This document shows, piece by piece, positions 21,042 to 33,600 of a stretch of DNA of 64,000 nt. This DNA is from Culex pipiens pallens. Taxonomy: Eukaryota; Arthropoda; Insecta; Diptera; Culicidae. The notes under the pieces were generated by a model that was not told where the DNA came from, did not search any database, and saw only the letters and a program-made list of their open reading frames with translations. Both the position numbers and the translations under genes were made by a program. How positions within the stretch are numbered: position 1 is the stretch's first letter; every line of letters starts with the position of its first letter. The stretch is taken from assembly GCF_016801865.2 (NCBI RefSeq), contig NC_068938.1:128648323-128712322 (forward strand), written 5' to 3'.

Positions 21042-21141
21042 TTTGCGGCAAACAAAGCAAATTGTGTGCAGACTGACGTTTCTACAAACAAATACAGGCA
21101 AACGGACAAACTGTCAAAAAGTGCGAGTTTGTTTGTTTGTC

Positions 21142-21687
21142 ATATTCTAAAACCTCAATTAATATAGGCATAAAATTTGCTCACCTAATAAATGAAACAA
21201 ATATTTCAAATCTCAAATATTGTTTTGCATTTTAATGTCAGTTGTTTTTGAGTTGGTTTTTGCGTAGTCCCTCGAGTCAAGACAGAGAGCATGAGAGCAA
21301 CTCTCTTTTCTCTCGCGTTTTATCTGCCCTGCTTTCGTTTTTTCCGTAGCAAATGTAATCTTAACGTAAAGCCGTCAATCATTGATCATCACTATAAAAT
21401 ACACAGTATTCTGTTCAATTTTAAACCAAAATGATACAGCAGATGCTGGATGTGCCCTTCTGAAAAGCCCTGAAGGATGTTTTGATCTGAATCAAATGTG
21501 TCTCGAAATTTTTATGATTTTGTGTAGCGATCATTGACATCCTGGTTGGCAATCATTGAATAATGATTATTTTCTTAACTACTACTATTCTAAACAAATC
21601 GTATAAGGAGTTTTGTGAAAATATTGCAAACAAAGCACCATTTATACCGTCTAATAAAATATCATGGAAATGATGGAAGTCAGCACA
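21142..21687. other. Intergenic DNA
   Basis: No gene or clear element seen. Confidence 0.4.
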
Positions 21688-21689
21688 TA

Positions 21690-21908
21690 CACAGTAAAAA
21701 ATTGTGTAAATTTGAAAGGTGTAATTTTGGAAGGTTGAATATTACCTCTTTTATTATGTAATTTTACTTAAATTTAGACTGAAAAAGCGACATTACAACA
21801 GAATAGTGGTAAAATTACACATTTGCAGAGATAAAATCACACATTTTTACTGACATAAAAGATGTACCCCTTCCCAGATGTAATTTTACCATGATTTTTT
21901 TTTCTGTG
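21690..21908. mobile_element. 219-bp TA-flanked MITE
   Basis: Ends CACAGTAAAAAA and TTTTTTTCTGTG with TA on both outer sides (21688-21689, 21909-21910). GTGTAA/TTACAC motifs recur inside. Confidence 0.7.
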
Positions 21909-21910
21909 TA

Positions 21911-22837
21911 GGCAAAGGAGAGGATATGATCTTCAGGAAAGAGAAATGCTCTCTTGCTCACTGTCTTACTTTTCGAGGCTATCCCTTTCAATTACTTAGG
22001 GTTGAGTATTTTATGTTAGGTAGAATATTTATGGTCAACGGTACCAAAAACTCATTAAATTTGAACAATTCGAAAAAAAAAATCAAAAAATCTCGGTAAA
22101 ATCCCACCACAAACAGAAAATTCCAACCATGAAATGGTTAACCCATGAGCATGACTCATCACTTAACCGCGTCACGATCACGCCACGCAGCTTTATCGAG
22201 TTCCGAGGAATGCAACTCTGCTGTAAAATACGTGCTGAAGTCTGGTCCAATGAATGACACGGTTGTAAAGCTGATCTGATTATTTTGCTGCATTTTTTCA
22301 TATTTTTCTACTTCAACCGTTTTCAATAGTTAGCGCAGCAAAGTACAGTTGCTCAACTAGAAAAACGAGTTGGACTGCGATCTACACACAAAGAGTCCGG
22401 ATGTTTTCAAGGCCCAACTCATTTCTCTCCCTCGCTCGTTGGACTAACAACTTTCGTTGTCGGGGGATCAAAATGGCGCGCACTCTCCGCTTGGCGATAC
22501 ACAATTGTTATCTTTCCACGCCACTTGGCGCACTGATCATGTGATTCCCCTTATCTGCTTATCAAATAGTTTACTTACCCATACAACGGCCTAAGCCCCA
22601 ATGAGAAAAAATCGGGTTGTCCTCCCCTGTTTAAGGCGGTGTTTTCTCGCTCGCTCGTCCCAATAAAATCCAACCAAGAATTGGTTGAACCAATCGAAAC
22701 GAAAAAAAGGTTAAACTAAATTAAGGTTTTGTTTAGCACGACTGCGACTGTCTATGGTTCATCTACACAGCCGCACACACTTGGTGAGGGTAGGAGTTTG
22801 TAGATCACTAGTAAAAAAAAACTTCACTTGAGCAGAG
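21911..22837. other. Intergenic, possible regulatory DNA
   Basis: No coding region is supported. The part from about 22330 to 22837 is less AT-rich, non-repetitive and lies downstream of a candidate minus-strand promoter, so it may be an intron or regulatory DNA of a gene not otherwise visible here. Confidence 0.35.
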
Positions 22838-22947
22838 CTCACTCGGTAGCACTTTGTCCTAGACGAGGTCCGATCACCTCAATCGCTCGAACGCGACTGC
22901 TGCTGTCCAACTTGAGGGCTGGTCCCAACTCGGCAGAGCTTATATAG
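22838..22947 (-). promoter_or_regulatory. Candidate TATA promoter and noncoding first exon, minus strand
   Basis: The minus strand reads CTATATAAG at about 22947-22939, and an initiator-like TCAAGT has its A at 22913, about 31-33 bases downstream. A donor-like GTGAGC follows near 22838. The pattern is good for an insect TATA promoter. No coding exon of this transcript was recognised downstream (towards lower coordinates), so the gene is unknown. Confidence 0.45.
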
Positions 22948-23920
22948 AGAACACGGCCAAACAATAACAGTGTAGTGTCTACCTCCTCCTTCTTCTTCTC
23001 CCTCACACCAATACCACTCTGCAGGTCACCTCTCTCTATCTAGCTGTTTTGTATTATGACGAAGAACCGCGCCACTACAACCAGCGTAGATTCGTAGTCG
23101 CGCTCGCGCTCGGATACGCACAGTGATCACCACGATCACCAACACAGAGATATGCAAAGATCGCGAGATGCTGAAACTTGTGGCCAGTCCGCGTGACTCC
23201 CTAGTTGAGTTTTGCTGATGTTCCTGGATCCTCGTCCAGATGATGATCAGCTGGCCTGATCACGCGCAACCTTTATGGATGATCGCGCGCGCGTTGACGA
23301 TCTGCAAGCGTATGGAAGAAAAACAGTAAAACAAGCGTTAGCGTTGGCGTTGTATTGGTGTGCGGGAATGTAAACAAAACGACGATCAGAAAAGTGGGTG
23401 AAACGCGCCTCAATACAAAACAACGCGATCGTGTAAAGTTCAAAACGCGATCACACGAATACCTATTTTTTCGGTGGAAGAAGACGTGGCGTGGGAGGGA
23501 CAGGGGGTTGGTTCCGAGTTATCTCGCGGAAGACCAGTCGGACGGCGGTGTTTTCAAACATATCACGGCAAGATTTACATTTTCCGCCCAACGCAGTTGA
23601 TGGACGTGTTGGTAGATTTCCATGATGTCACGTGGAATGCGTGTCGCTCGTTATCACCCTTTAATGGCGCAATTTAATGCAATTGTCGGGGCGTAAACAA
23701 GGTCAACCAAATGGAGAGAAATTGGGAGAAGATTTTGCAGATGAAACTTATCTGTTGAAAGTATTTTGTTTCCTTTGACATGAAAATGATTGATTCGATT
23801 GGGCATGATACCTCATCGTGGTATCAATGCCAAAATAAAATATCCGCATGGTCTTGAACTCCGTTCATCACTGACATCTGAGTTGAAAATTATGGTAAAA
23901 TGCCAAACATAAGAACAGTC
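22948..23920. other. Non-coding flank of the candidate promoter
   Basis: GC-richer, non-repetitive sequence with CT-rich runs (22982-23010) and several CGCGCG/GATCA motifs, compatible with enhancer or upstream promoter DNA. Open frames at 23355-23600 and 23474-23677 show no domain. Confidence 0.35.
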
Positions 23921-23975
23921 GACTCTCCATCTGTCGATATCGGAGGGACTATCGTGGAAGAGAAAAACCAAGTTT
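23921..23975. repeat. End fragment of MITE family D
   Basis: ACAGTCGACTCTCC and the following CGATATCGGAGGGACTATCG-like stretch match the ends of the complete family D copy at 42998-43415. Confidence 0.6.
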
Positions 23976-24539
23976 AACCCTCAACCCCCTTTTTATAGTC
24001 TTTTTGATTAATTTTTGTTCTACGATAAACTTAATTTCTCTTGTTTTATTTATATCTTTATTAATTTTGAGTATTTGTATACGCATTTATCGTGTTTAGT
24101 TTTAGGTTTTACTGGTATTAAGCCTGTTCTAATAACTGAAATCGTTATTTTATATATATAAGTAAATAATCAGTTCACAATTTAGTATTGCTTGCTAACT
24201 ATGGATTTGGAAAACCAATAATTCACCTTCCCTAGTTATTTTTTTTTTTCTAGTCACTGGGTGGTTCTCTACGATTTCGCAAATCGACTTTTCTTTGGTC
24301 GATTTAGTGTCTTCGACAAAGTTGTAAGTAATGATAAGGACTGTTTAGAAAAAATAGGTACATGAAAAATAAATCTCATTTTTTTTTTCTTTAACTTTTT
24401 ATGATTTCAAGTCAAATTCCCAAAATAAGTATTTTTTTAAATTTTCGATTTTTTTATATTCCGTACCGTATTCAAGATAAACATTATTGGTCTTTCGAAG
24501 ATTTTTTGAGTTTAAAATAGCAAAAATAAACAAAGCAAT
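23976..24539. other. AT-rich intergenic DNA
   Basis: Nothing recognised; low-complexity A/T-rich sequence. Confidence 0.4.
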
Positions 24540-24772
24540 CCACTTTAACGACCCCCGGGTCTTTAGTGGGCTCTGTTGCTCTGCTCATTTCTAGGCGTCC
24601 GAAGGTTATGTGTGGTGAGTCACCCAAAACCTCTTTTACGCAAATGGACCGACGTTTTACTTCCCCATCCGATAGAAGGCCAGGAGGATAAGGCGGGAAT
24701 CGAACCCGCGCCCCATAGCAACTTAGGGATCGGCAGCCGAAGCCGCTAACCACAGTGCCACGAGGCCCTCCG
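24540..24772 (-). mobile_element. tRNA-derived SINE, copy 1
   Basis: On the minus strand a tRNA-like head carries an A-box-like TGGCACTGTGGTTAGCGG and a B box GGGTTCGATTCCC (24707-24695). The head is followed by a non-tRNA body shared with 27435-27632 (GACGTTTTACTTC, CCATCCGATAGAAG). The acceptor stem does not pair, so it is not a working tRNA gene. Confidence 0.78.
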
Positions 24773-24813
24773 AGTATTATTAAAATAATAATACTTGAAA
24801 AAAACACATCGGA

Positions 24814-25893
24814 GATTGGTGCGCTGGAAGTGGGGACGCGAAGTCGTGATTATTCAGGTTAATTTTTTGGTGTGCTTTTGTGTCGCTGTTCGTATCGGAT
24901 GAGTGATTGTGCTAATCGAATAATAGCATCATTGGTGCGCTGGAAGTGGGGACGCGAAGTCGTGATTATTCAGGTTAATTTTTTGGTGTGCTTTTGTGTC
25001 GCTGTTCGTTAGGGGTGAGTGATTGTGCTAATCGAATAATAGCATCATTGGTGCGCTGGAAGTGGGGACGCGAAATCGTGATTATGCAGGAAATTTTTTG
25101 TGTGCTTTTGTGTCGCTGTTCGTTAGGGGTGAGTGATTGTGGTGATCGAATAATAGCATGACTTACTGAATTATTTGTGTCTTGAGCGTAATTTTCGTTG
25201 AGTAATTGGTGTTTTTTTTGAGATCTTAATTAATTGTTTTGTGATTTTCTAAGCCCTTCCTATATCATCGTTGATCGGAAGGCACGGCGTCGGGTAAATT
25301 GTGTATAATGTTTTGAATAAGGTTTTATTTTTAATGGTGAAAAAGCCATTTCTATATAATGATCGAAAGACGCACTGACATTTTGGATTAATTAATAGTG
25401 GAGTGAAATAATTGTGTGTGAGTGACTTTGTGTGTTAACCTAAAAGACCTTCCCATAGCATCGTTGCTCGGAAGGCTCGCCGACGGGTCTGTTATGAAAG
25501 TCCTCCCCATAGCATCGTAGCTCGGGAGGCATCGAAAAGCCAATACCTTATCCTACTAACCCAAAAAAATAATAATCACGTGATGCTTGAAGGAGATGCT
25601 GTGGATTCAACGGTCTCAAGCGGTATCAACAAGTATATAGCGAAAAACTGTGTGCTTGATGAATCTGCAACTTCAACTATCGGACTAACATTCCTCCCTT
25701 TCGTTGAACTGCAGGCTTCTTGGGAGGGCGCCGGTATTGACTAATAAAGTAGGGATCTTCAGAGGTTAAACAGTGAACGAATGGTTGGCTCCCACTGATC
25801 ATTTTTGATTCATTGTTTAACTTCAGCTGATCTGTCAATGACGGAGTAGCAGCTCATTGGCAGTCAACCATGCTCATGCTCATGCTCATGCTC
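24814..25893 (+). mobile_element. 1.08-kb non-coding retroposon with 5' monomers
   Basis: Flanked by an exact 26-bp duplication (24788-24813 and 25894-25919). The 5' part is three tandem units of about 116 bp (starting 24815, 24931 and 25047). The middle holds three diverged CATAGCATCGTTGCTCGG-like segments (about 25260, 25452 and 25505), and the 3' end is a (CATGCT)n tail. Long duplication, 5' monomers and a simple-repeat tail point to LINE-machinery retroposition. No ORF is present, so it must depend on a partner. Confidence 0.85.
24815..25160 (+). repeat. Three tandem 116-bp monomers
   Basis: Units start with ATTGGTGCGCTGGAAGTGGG at 24815, 24931 and 25047 and end with GAATAATAGCAT. Units 1 and 2 are nearly identical and unit 3 is slightly more diverged. 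This resembles the promoter monomers at the 5' end of some LINEs. Confidence 0.92.
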
Positions 25894-25919
25894 ATAATAC
25901 TTGAAAAAAACACATCGGA

Positions 25920-27434
25920 AAAGAATACTTTTGAAAAGCTGAGAAACTTGGAACTTTGGAACTCAGAGAATCAGAAAATAAATTTCTGAGGTACAGCCTC
26001 ATAAAGAATTCGTATCCATGAAAATGAATTTCTCTTAATATAACCTAATTAACCAGTAACATTCAGCTGAAGATATCTCAGAAACTATTGGTCCGATTTT
26101 CAATGTTAAAATTGAAACATTCGCGTTATTTACTGATCGTTCCAAAAAAGGTTTTTTGAATTAGTATTAGTAATTTTTTGCATTTTTAAAAAAATCATAT
26201 GGAGCCTAACATTTCAAAAGGGGCACATAACAATAGTATATCCCTTTCACTCAAATGACAGTTAACATAATGTGTGAAATGGATACACTATTGTTTACAA
26301 AAGTTATGTGCCATTTTGAAATGTTAGGCTCCATTTAACACCATCACGCACTATGGCTCAAAAGATGTATATTTTAGTTCCCTAAAACATATTTAAAAAA
26401 ATTGAAAATTATAATATAAGTAATTTGGGAATTCAACTTTTGGTCATAGTTTGGAAGTTTGGGAAATAACAAAAACTACTTATATTAATTATTACTTAAA
26501 AAGTAGAAAATGTTAAATTAAAATAGACCGTTGATTCCGCCAAAAATACACTTTTTTCGGACCCAATCCTGCAACAACGCGATGGTAAAAATAGTCAAAC
26601 TTTGTTGTAAATAACTTTGTGGACAGTTCTTAAAGGGATAAATAAAAATACATTTCGATAGCTCCCGCAGTTTTGAAGATACTAAAATGTCTGTAACAAA
26701 AATCTGGGTGCCCTGACTCAAGCGGTTTCACAAACACCCAAAAAGCAAAAACTGGAAACTTGGTTTATTATGACCTACCTTGATATAATATTTAAAAAAA
26801 AAAATATTCAGTATGAATAATTTGCATTTAAAGCTTTTCTCAAACTGAAAAGTTGTTCTGGAAAATACATTAGTTTTTGCTTACATATTTATTTAAAAAA
26901 TAGAAAATAGAAAACAACTTCAATTTGAAAAAAAAAACACAGTTAAAACTGAAAGATATTTAAATTTAGTGTCTTTTTGTACATTTTTAGACAACAATCC
27001 AAGTTTTTTCATAAATTTCACAATTTTATGAAATGGACAAGTTTTCAGTTTAAAAATATCAATAAAGAAATTATAATAATTAAATCAAACATGAAGAATG
27101 TTGTATAAATATGTTAAAATTTGATCCCAAGCTTATTTTGTTTATTTCAGACAATCAATTTATTTATTTAATATTTCATGAACAGCCTTAAGCAATAGAA
27201 CTATTTTGAAAAGCCGTCGCGCGCCGAATAAAATGGCTTCACGGGCCGAATCCAGCCCGTGGGCCGGACGTTGGGCAGGTTTAAAAAAATCAATTTTTAA
27301 CAGTAATTTGCAAAAGCTATGAGAAAAGTCAAACCAATCTGAGATGTATATAGCACATTTTAAAGTGCTTCAAAAGACCTTTTGAATGCATCTAAGAGAG
27401 TTGGAATTGATCAAAAAAAACGAAACTATTGGCA
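25920..27434. other. AT-rich intergenic DNA with small repeats
   Basis: No gene. It contains the palindromic element at 26199-26334 and a half copy of MITE family C at 26705-26770. A GGGCCGG-rich patch near 27215-27285 resembles the end of a further hAT-type element. Confidence 0.4.
26199..26334. repeat. 136-bp palindromic element
   Basis: ATGGAGCCTAACATTTCAAA at the left end and its complement at the right. The symmetry continues inward through GGCACATAAC / GTTATGTGCC and ACAATAGT / ACTATTGT, so nearly the whole unit can fold back. Confidence 0.85.
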
Positions 27435-27632
27435 CTACGCCCCCCGGGGCATGGCCTTCCTCTAACGTGGGATTTCTGCTCCAGCGCCTCTGACGAGACA
27501 GGAGAAACCGGGACCGACGTTTTACTTCACCATCCGATAGAAGCTCAGTGGATAAGGCGGGAATCGAACCCGCGTCTCATAGCATCATCGGGATCGGCAG
27601 CCGAAGCCGCTACCCCTGCGCCACGAGACCCA
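27435..27632 (-). mobile_element. tRNA-derived SINE, copy 2
   Basis: Same family as 24540-24772. B box GGGTTCGATTCCC on the minus strand at 27571-27559 and a related head. The body ends near 27435 in a GGGGGGC-rich stretch. No acceptor-stem pairing. Confidence 0.78.
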
Positions 27633-30600
27633 CAGTCTTTTTGGAATTGATCAAATTTTACGCAAATACGAGCAATTTTATGATTTTTCATGTTTTATGG
27701 ATCTCAAACTTCATTGCCCGTTTTACCCCACTTCCCTTTGTTGTAGAGGGCTCATATTTGGCATGAGTTCATCTCATGTATAGACAAACAAACGCTGAAA
27801 GTTTCATCCAAATCGGAGCACCTCGATACGACCTGTTACACACTGGTGAAAAACTCAATCAAGTGAATGTTATGTTGAGTCATAGTAATAGTTTGTTGAA
27901 ATATAGTTTTGAGGATGTTTGGCCGAAGTTAACTAAATAATGGCTTACTGTCATGGAAATATAGCACACGTGATTCTTGTTTTTTTTTGTATATGAATTT
28001 CGTTCAGTAAATTTCCACGATTTTCGTTCGTTCTCTTTCTGTAGAAATTACTTTTTCACATTCCTTTTCACCATCTTCTCAACAACATTGGTTATTTTCT
28101 ATGAAACTTTATTTTGTTGTTGTAAGTTTTAGGAGACGAGCGGAAAAAAAAGATGATAGTGAGATGACAATGTTAATCGCCTTCTCTCTTTATTGAACAA
28201 GTGGCCACATAAACCTTGCAACATTTGATTTGTCCAATGAAAACTGTCAAGTTTATTTTTTGATACCAACCAAATGAGCAAAACAAATTCCTTAAAATAC
28301 AGTCATTCCTTAAATTTAGAACACCGTTAAAAATTAACAATGAATGAGTTTTGATAATATCAATAACAATAACTATTTTGAAGGACCCCTACAGGTTGTA
28401 ATCTGGCAATTTCACTGGTATAAGTTAATCTTTGCAACAAAATATGGTTATAAATGTATGGTGAACGTTTCCTGTTCCATAAATGTGGGATGTTGTTGAA
28501 CTTTTCCAAACCGAATTTTATTGGATTTAAAGGTTTGATCAAATAATTCGAAAAAAAACCATAACTTTTCCATAAACAAAAAATGGTTTGATTTGTATAA
28601 TTTTCTAGTATCACGCTACTTGCAAGTTCCCAATTCCAAAATGATTACCTACTATTTTGAGAACGTCCGTCTTCAAATTAGCGATAAAGTGTCAATTAGA
28701 TTGTAAAAAAGCACTTTTCTACCCTCTGCCGATATCACTTCCAAGAGGTAAAGCGTGGCAACTACGTCATTTCGACACCACTCAGGGCAGGTGACCAAAA
28801 CATACACTATTTGAATTAAAATTTTGTCATCTGATATTTTCTTCTTTATGTTAACGTGGGTGAATCAGTCCTACATTGAAAAAAATAAGTGGACCGAAGA
28901 TTATTTTTTTAATATTTCTTGTAATTATAATTATGATGTTTACGTCTTTACCATTCATTTTTAATGAAATTTTGTTGATCATCACTAATTTGGGATTTTA
29001 GTACAAATTCTAGCAAAGTAAAGGTCTCTCAATTAGAATATTTTTATCACCAAATATAACCCACATAAAAAACAGTTACAGGATAAGATTGATGGTCAAG
29101 TGCCACCAAGATACAATTGTTCGTGCAATCTTAATAGTCTCGTTTAAAGGGTCATAGTCCCGCATCTATACAAACTGCGCAAATTGTGCCGAAAATGTCT
29201 CCGAAAACAAAAGCTGCCAGCAATTATAAACCATTTTTATTTATTATTATTTATCTTCCGACCACTGTTTTCGCATCCGTCAGCTGTTGGGCGCTGGCTT
29301 GTTTGCGAAACCTCTTTTTAAGGTACGACGTAGTGCACCATCACCATCACCGTGTACGGGTATATAGTTAGTATGTCTGTATAGTGTAAAGGTAGAACAC
29401 ATGCGACCTTTTCCGCTGCTACTAATTTGAAGAATGTGCAACGGTTTGTTGTACTGAAACATCTCTCGCTTGTTGATGCCCTTTTCAGTGGACCGAGACT
29501 TCAGTCGGCTGTCTCGTTCGTTGTTGTCTCAGTCGCGTCTAATGATCGTGAAATCTCAATTTTGCAATGCTAACGGTAATACAGTGCAAAACCTATATAA
29601 TGTGTTATATAGGTATAACATTTGTTATTTTTACTCTTGCCACATTTATTTTAGGTTATTTGTCGGCAGATACGGAATACAATTCAATGGAAAATAAGAA
29701 CAATGCTCTGTTGGTGATGTAAAGCGAAAAGGAATGAAAAGGGAAGTCAATTTGTGGAAAAATACTGCCTTTGAATAAATATAATGAAACAATCTAGGAA
29801 TAAACCGATTTTCTTAGATTCACCCAGGGCTATTAAATGGTTGTATGAAAAAAAATAAAGTTGTCCAAATTTAGTGGACAAATCAATTTTTCAGTTCTTC
29901 TTGGTATCCTAAATAACTCCCCCAAAGTTTGGGAACGATTGGCACTTTGCGCAAAGCGATTCAATTTACTATGGGAATTTGTATGGGGAAAACTTTTTTT
30001 AGATTTTGATATTCATAAAATTCAGATTTCACACTGAACTTAAACCAGATTCATATTCGAATGCTCTGGAAGGTGTTCTACAACTTTCCTGAAGAGGGTT
30101 GGTGCTAGCTTGCCTCTAAAAAAGATATTTATTTTTAGTTTCAATAATTTTTTTTTTCACAAAAACTCATTTCCCAAAATTTGAATTTTTTGATTTTTGC
30201 TTTTTTATAGACCTGATTTTTTATTGTAAAATTTAATTTGCAATCGAAAAGTACAAGATCAAGATATAGCTTGATTTCATCGAAATATTTGCAGTTTTTC
30301 GATTTATTTTTTTGAAAAGTTCAGGAAAATTGCTCTAAAATTGTCTAAGAGACATTGAAGATTAGTCCTATGATTGCTGAGATACAACGGCTTAAAGAAA
30401 AGTTTTTTTATGAGTCTAATAAAATAATTTCCGTAAATTGCATCAACATTTTATAAAAGTTTCATGTTTCAGCAACATGTTTTCATCCTTAAAAATATCG
30501 CAGTAAGCAGTGTTCATCGTTTGAATGGGAATTAAATTCCGAAATTTTTGAAGAAAGTCACATTTTATTTTACGAAATGAGGTTTTTATATCCTTGCTTG

Positions 30601-30905
30601 TATTGAACCAAAATTGATACTTTTTTTTATCGAAATTGTTCAGAAAACTGTTCTCTACAATGTGAATGATTCCAAAATGTTTAAAGATATTATAGTGTTG
30701 TATGCACCCAAAGGAAATATATAGCTCAATATCTGCAACAGTGGATTTGCTACAGAAAATGTTACATGTTATAACAGTTTTTGCAGCAAGCTCATAGCTC
30801 AATTTTGCCCGCGTGTAAACATGTCAGCGATCTGCAGTTCTCACCAACACATATAATGCTGGAGCGTCACGCTTATATCTGTAAGCCTATACATCCAATT
30901 GAAAT
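27633..30905. other. AT-rich intergenic DNA
   Basis: No coding region is supported in 3.3 kb. Short frames at 28360-28614, 29186-29371 and 30443-30802 lack motifs. A pyrimidine-rich, initiator-bearing stretch near 29485-29540 (CAGTCGGC, TCAGTCGCG) could be a host transcription start but cannot be assigned. Confidence 0.35.
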
Positions 30906-31620
30906 GTGGCCAAAGACAAACTTATGGGAAATTGGACGAGCTTTCCGGTAAAAATACTTTCGAGACTGAAAAATCAAGTCTGTCATATAGAAATTGCCAA
31001 AAACCATCAAAAAACCTATTTTTTCAACATTTTTATTTTTAAAACCGCTGTAACTTCACAAGGATTCGACTTAGGACAATGGTCAATATGGAGACTTTTA
31101 TGTAAAATTGTCTGGAGAATCAACTCTCATGTTCGGTTTTTGAATATTTTGATGTTTAGAGCACTTTTCAAAAAAACAGTTTCAGTAAATGATTTTTGTT
31201 TTTTTTTAGGTGAACTGTTCCATCCTGCATTTTTCGTGAGTCTTTTTGTAACATCTTAGGCTATTTTCACAAAAATTTTGAACGAAAAAAAATCGTGGGC
31301 TCACCTTCAAATTTGACTTTTGAACTTAAAAATCAAAAAATCTCATAAAAGTGGCGTGTATTTTTCTTTCAGTGTATTTTTTTCGGAAAGCCCGTCAAAT
31401 TTCCTACAAGTTTGTCTTTGAACACATTTTGATACGATGCAACGCCTTTGAGATACAGAAATATTTAAATTACGAAATACAAAAATATTTAAAGCACTTA
31501 CGCCCTTCTCAAATGTCATTATCGAGTGTAACTGGCTCCATATACACAAAAATGGCTTATATATGCCTAGGATAGCATGTCTACAAAGTTTCATTGAAAT
31601 CGAAGAGGGTCGGGTACAAC
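30906..31620 (+). repeat. Interspersed repeat family E, copy 1
   Basis: Matches 50125-50275 joined to 51256-51690 in the same order (shared landmarks TATGGGAAATYGGACGAGC, CAAGTCTGTCATATAGAAA, TATGGAGACTTTTATG). This copy has about 120 bp (31295-31420) absent from the other. No coding potential and no obvious terminal repeats. Confidence 0.8.
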
Positions 31621-33600
31621 CGATTCCCTATTTGACATGGAATTGCTCTAAGGTCAAATGTGTTATTTAGAGTCTCTTGAGGCGTATTTATAAGAAATTT
31701 GACGGATATGAAGATTAACCCATCGATTTCCATCGACATTTCTGAAGAAAAATCCTATAAAATCTTTTAAAAAATCTTCAAAAAAAAGTTGCTTAAGAAC
31801 CCATACGAAATATTTCGGCGGACCCCTAAAATGTCGGAAAAGAGCCCTTCTTTCATGGTACCAAATATCAGACTAGCCGATTTTTTTTTTATCTTAATGC
31901 TCTCGGGAAAATACACCGTGTTGTCACTCTTTTTTTTTTAATCTAAAAACTGCAAATATTTCGCTGGTAAACCTTCGATGACATTATCTAGAAAACGGGG
32001 TACTTTATAAAACAATCTGTGCAGTACTTTTCGATCGCAAATTCCATTATACAATAAACAATTTGGTCAAAACATTTTATGCATAAAATTTCAAAATTTT
32101 CCAAAAATCACTTTTATCAAAAATTATTTGTCCCCTACAATATATTTAAAAAAATCTGGAGAATCAAAAAATACGGATTTTGAGAAATTGAGTTTTTGTG
32201 AAAAAAAGTTAATTTATGCAGTTTTTTCGTAAACATATTTTTTATTTATTTATTTATTTTTTTGGCCCATATTGTAAAAATCCATCGCGCAAACCGGTGG
32301 GTTGTTTGAGTGAGACCTAGAAAACATTAATTTTCATGTTTTTAAACATGAAACATGGCGATATCTCAGCAACTAAGGGTCGCATCAACAAAGTTCAAAA
32401 AAGCAAAAAAAAAAATGATAATTTTTTCAGCTTTTCAAAACAATTTTTTTAAAGTGGGCAAACATGGGCACTTATTTAAAAAAAATGAATAACTGAGACT
32501 ATTTTCAAAAAAGTTACCTAAAAATGTTGAATTTGATTGCAAATTCGATGTTACATCGAAAAATGAAGTTAAAAAAAATTGCGACTGGTAATTCAATTTT
32601 TTGAAAAAATCAGTATTGATTCAAAAATTCATAACTCGGTCGAAGATTTTTTGCCCGTCTGGAAATTTCTGAAATCACCAAGAAATTTTTCACCGTGTAT
32701 CATTTTTTTACATTGTAGTCCATATCCATACCTACAACTTTGCTGAAGACACCATATCGATAAAAAAAACTGCTTCAAAAGATAAAAAATCTTAATTTTC
32801 ATTTATCATTTTTGTATGGACAGCTGCCAAATTTGTATGGAAAATTATATGGTCAAACTAATGATGCAAAATGGCTTCTTTGGGCATACCGAAGGCACCA
32901 AGTTTCAGCCGGATTAAAAAATATAAAAAAAAACGAATGCCCGAAATTTCAGAGAATTTCTCAACTGTCACATGAAAAACACACCAATGTCAAGGGAAAA
33001 GCACGGTAAATTATCGTTTTAATTTTGGAGCAAAAAGCACATGAATTTGCTATGCCAGATTTTTTCAGTGATTTGAGTGGTCATAGAAAATGCCCCAGCA
33101 AAGTTTGAGCTAAAAAAATCCATTTCCGGATTTAATAGAGAATTAATCATATTTGGACATAAGGGGTAGATGAACAAAGTTTAACCAAAATCATAAAAAA
33201 ATATATCGTGTTTTTTGCGAAAACCTGCTTGCATTTTGATGGCTGTTTTAAAATATTTTTGTTTGTTGTTCATGTTCATAATATTCTGATTGGTTAAATG
33301 TAACATAAATTACTTTTTCAAGGTTTTTATTTTGATGATGTTGAGTTGGTCCATGAGGAGCGACATAACATCCATTTTCAAAAGTGTGTCAATCGATCCT
33401 TGCGCTGCCATTTTGTACACGTTTTGTTATGTCTCACTGGGAAGTCGTAGGCATTAACCCCCCTCCCTCCATCGCCCATCATCCATCCCACTGATCAACC
33501 CACGGGTAGAGTTTTTCCAAAGAAAGGTCATTATGCTTTCCTTTCAACAACTTCGCTGACGTCTGCGTTACATTGGTGGTTGGCAAGTTGTGGACTGCCC
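31621..33600. other. AT-rich repetitive DNA
   Basis: No gene recognised. The composition and recurring A/T-rich phrases are like 29850-30900, suggesting old interspersed repeats. Confidence 0.4.

Larger units (their letters stand above)
18945..21141. mobile_element. Palindromic element hosting a hAT insertion
   Basis: The outer ends are GACAAACAAACAAACTCGCA and its complement. The left arm runs to about 19012 and the right arm from 21042 to 21141. The whole 2-kb hAT element lies between them. Without that insertion the host element would be about 160 bp. No clear target duplication was seen for the outer element. Confidence 0.75.

Noticed and set aside
27210..27285. Possible hAT terminal end (GGGCCGGACGTTGGGCAGG)
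   Set aside because: It resembles hAT ends but no matching opposite end or 8-bp duplication was found.
27559..27632. Possible tRNA gene (minus strand)
   Set aside because: A and B boxes are present but the acceptor stem does not pair and the same unit with body occurs at 24540-24772; it is a SINE.
29186..29697. Short open frames near a possible transcription start
   Set aside because: No domain, no splice-consistent extension and a His-codon run from a CAC/CAT simple repeat; left as intergenic.
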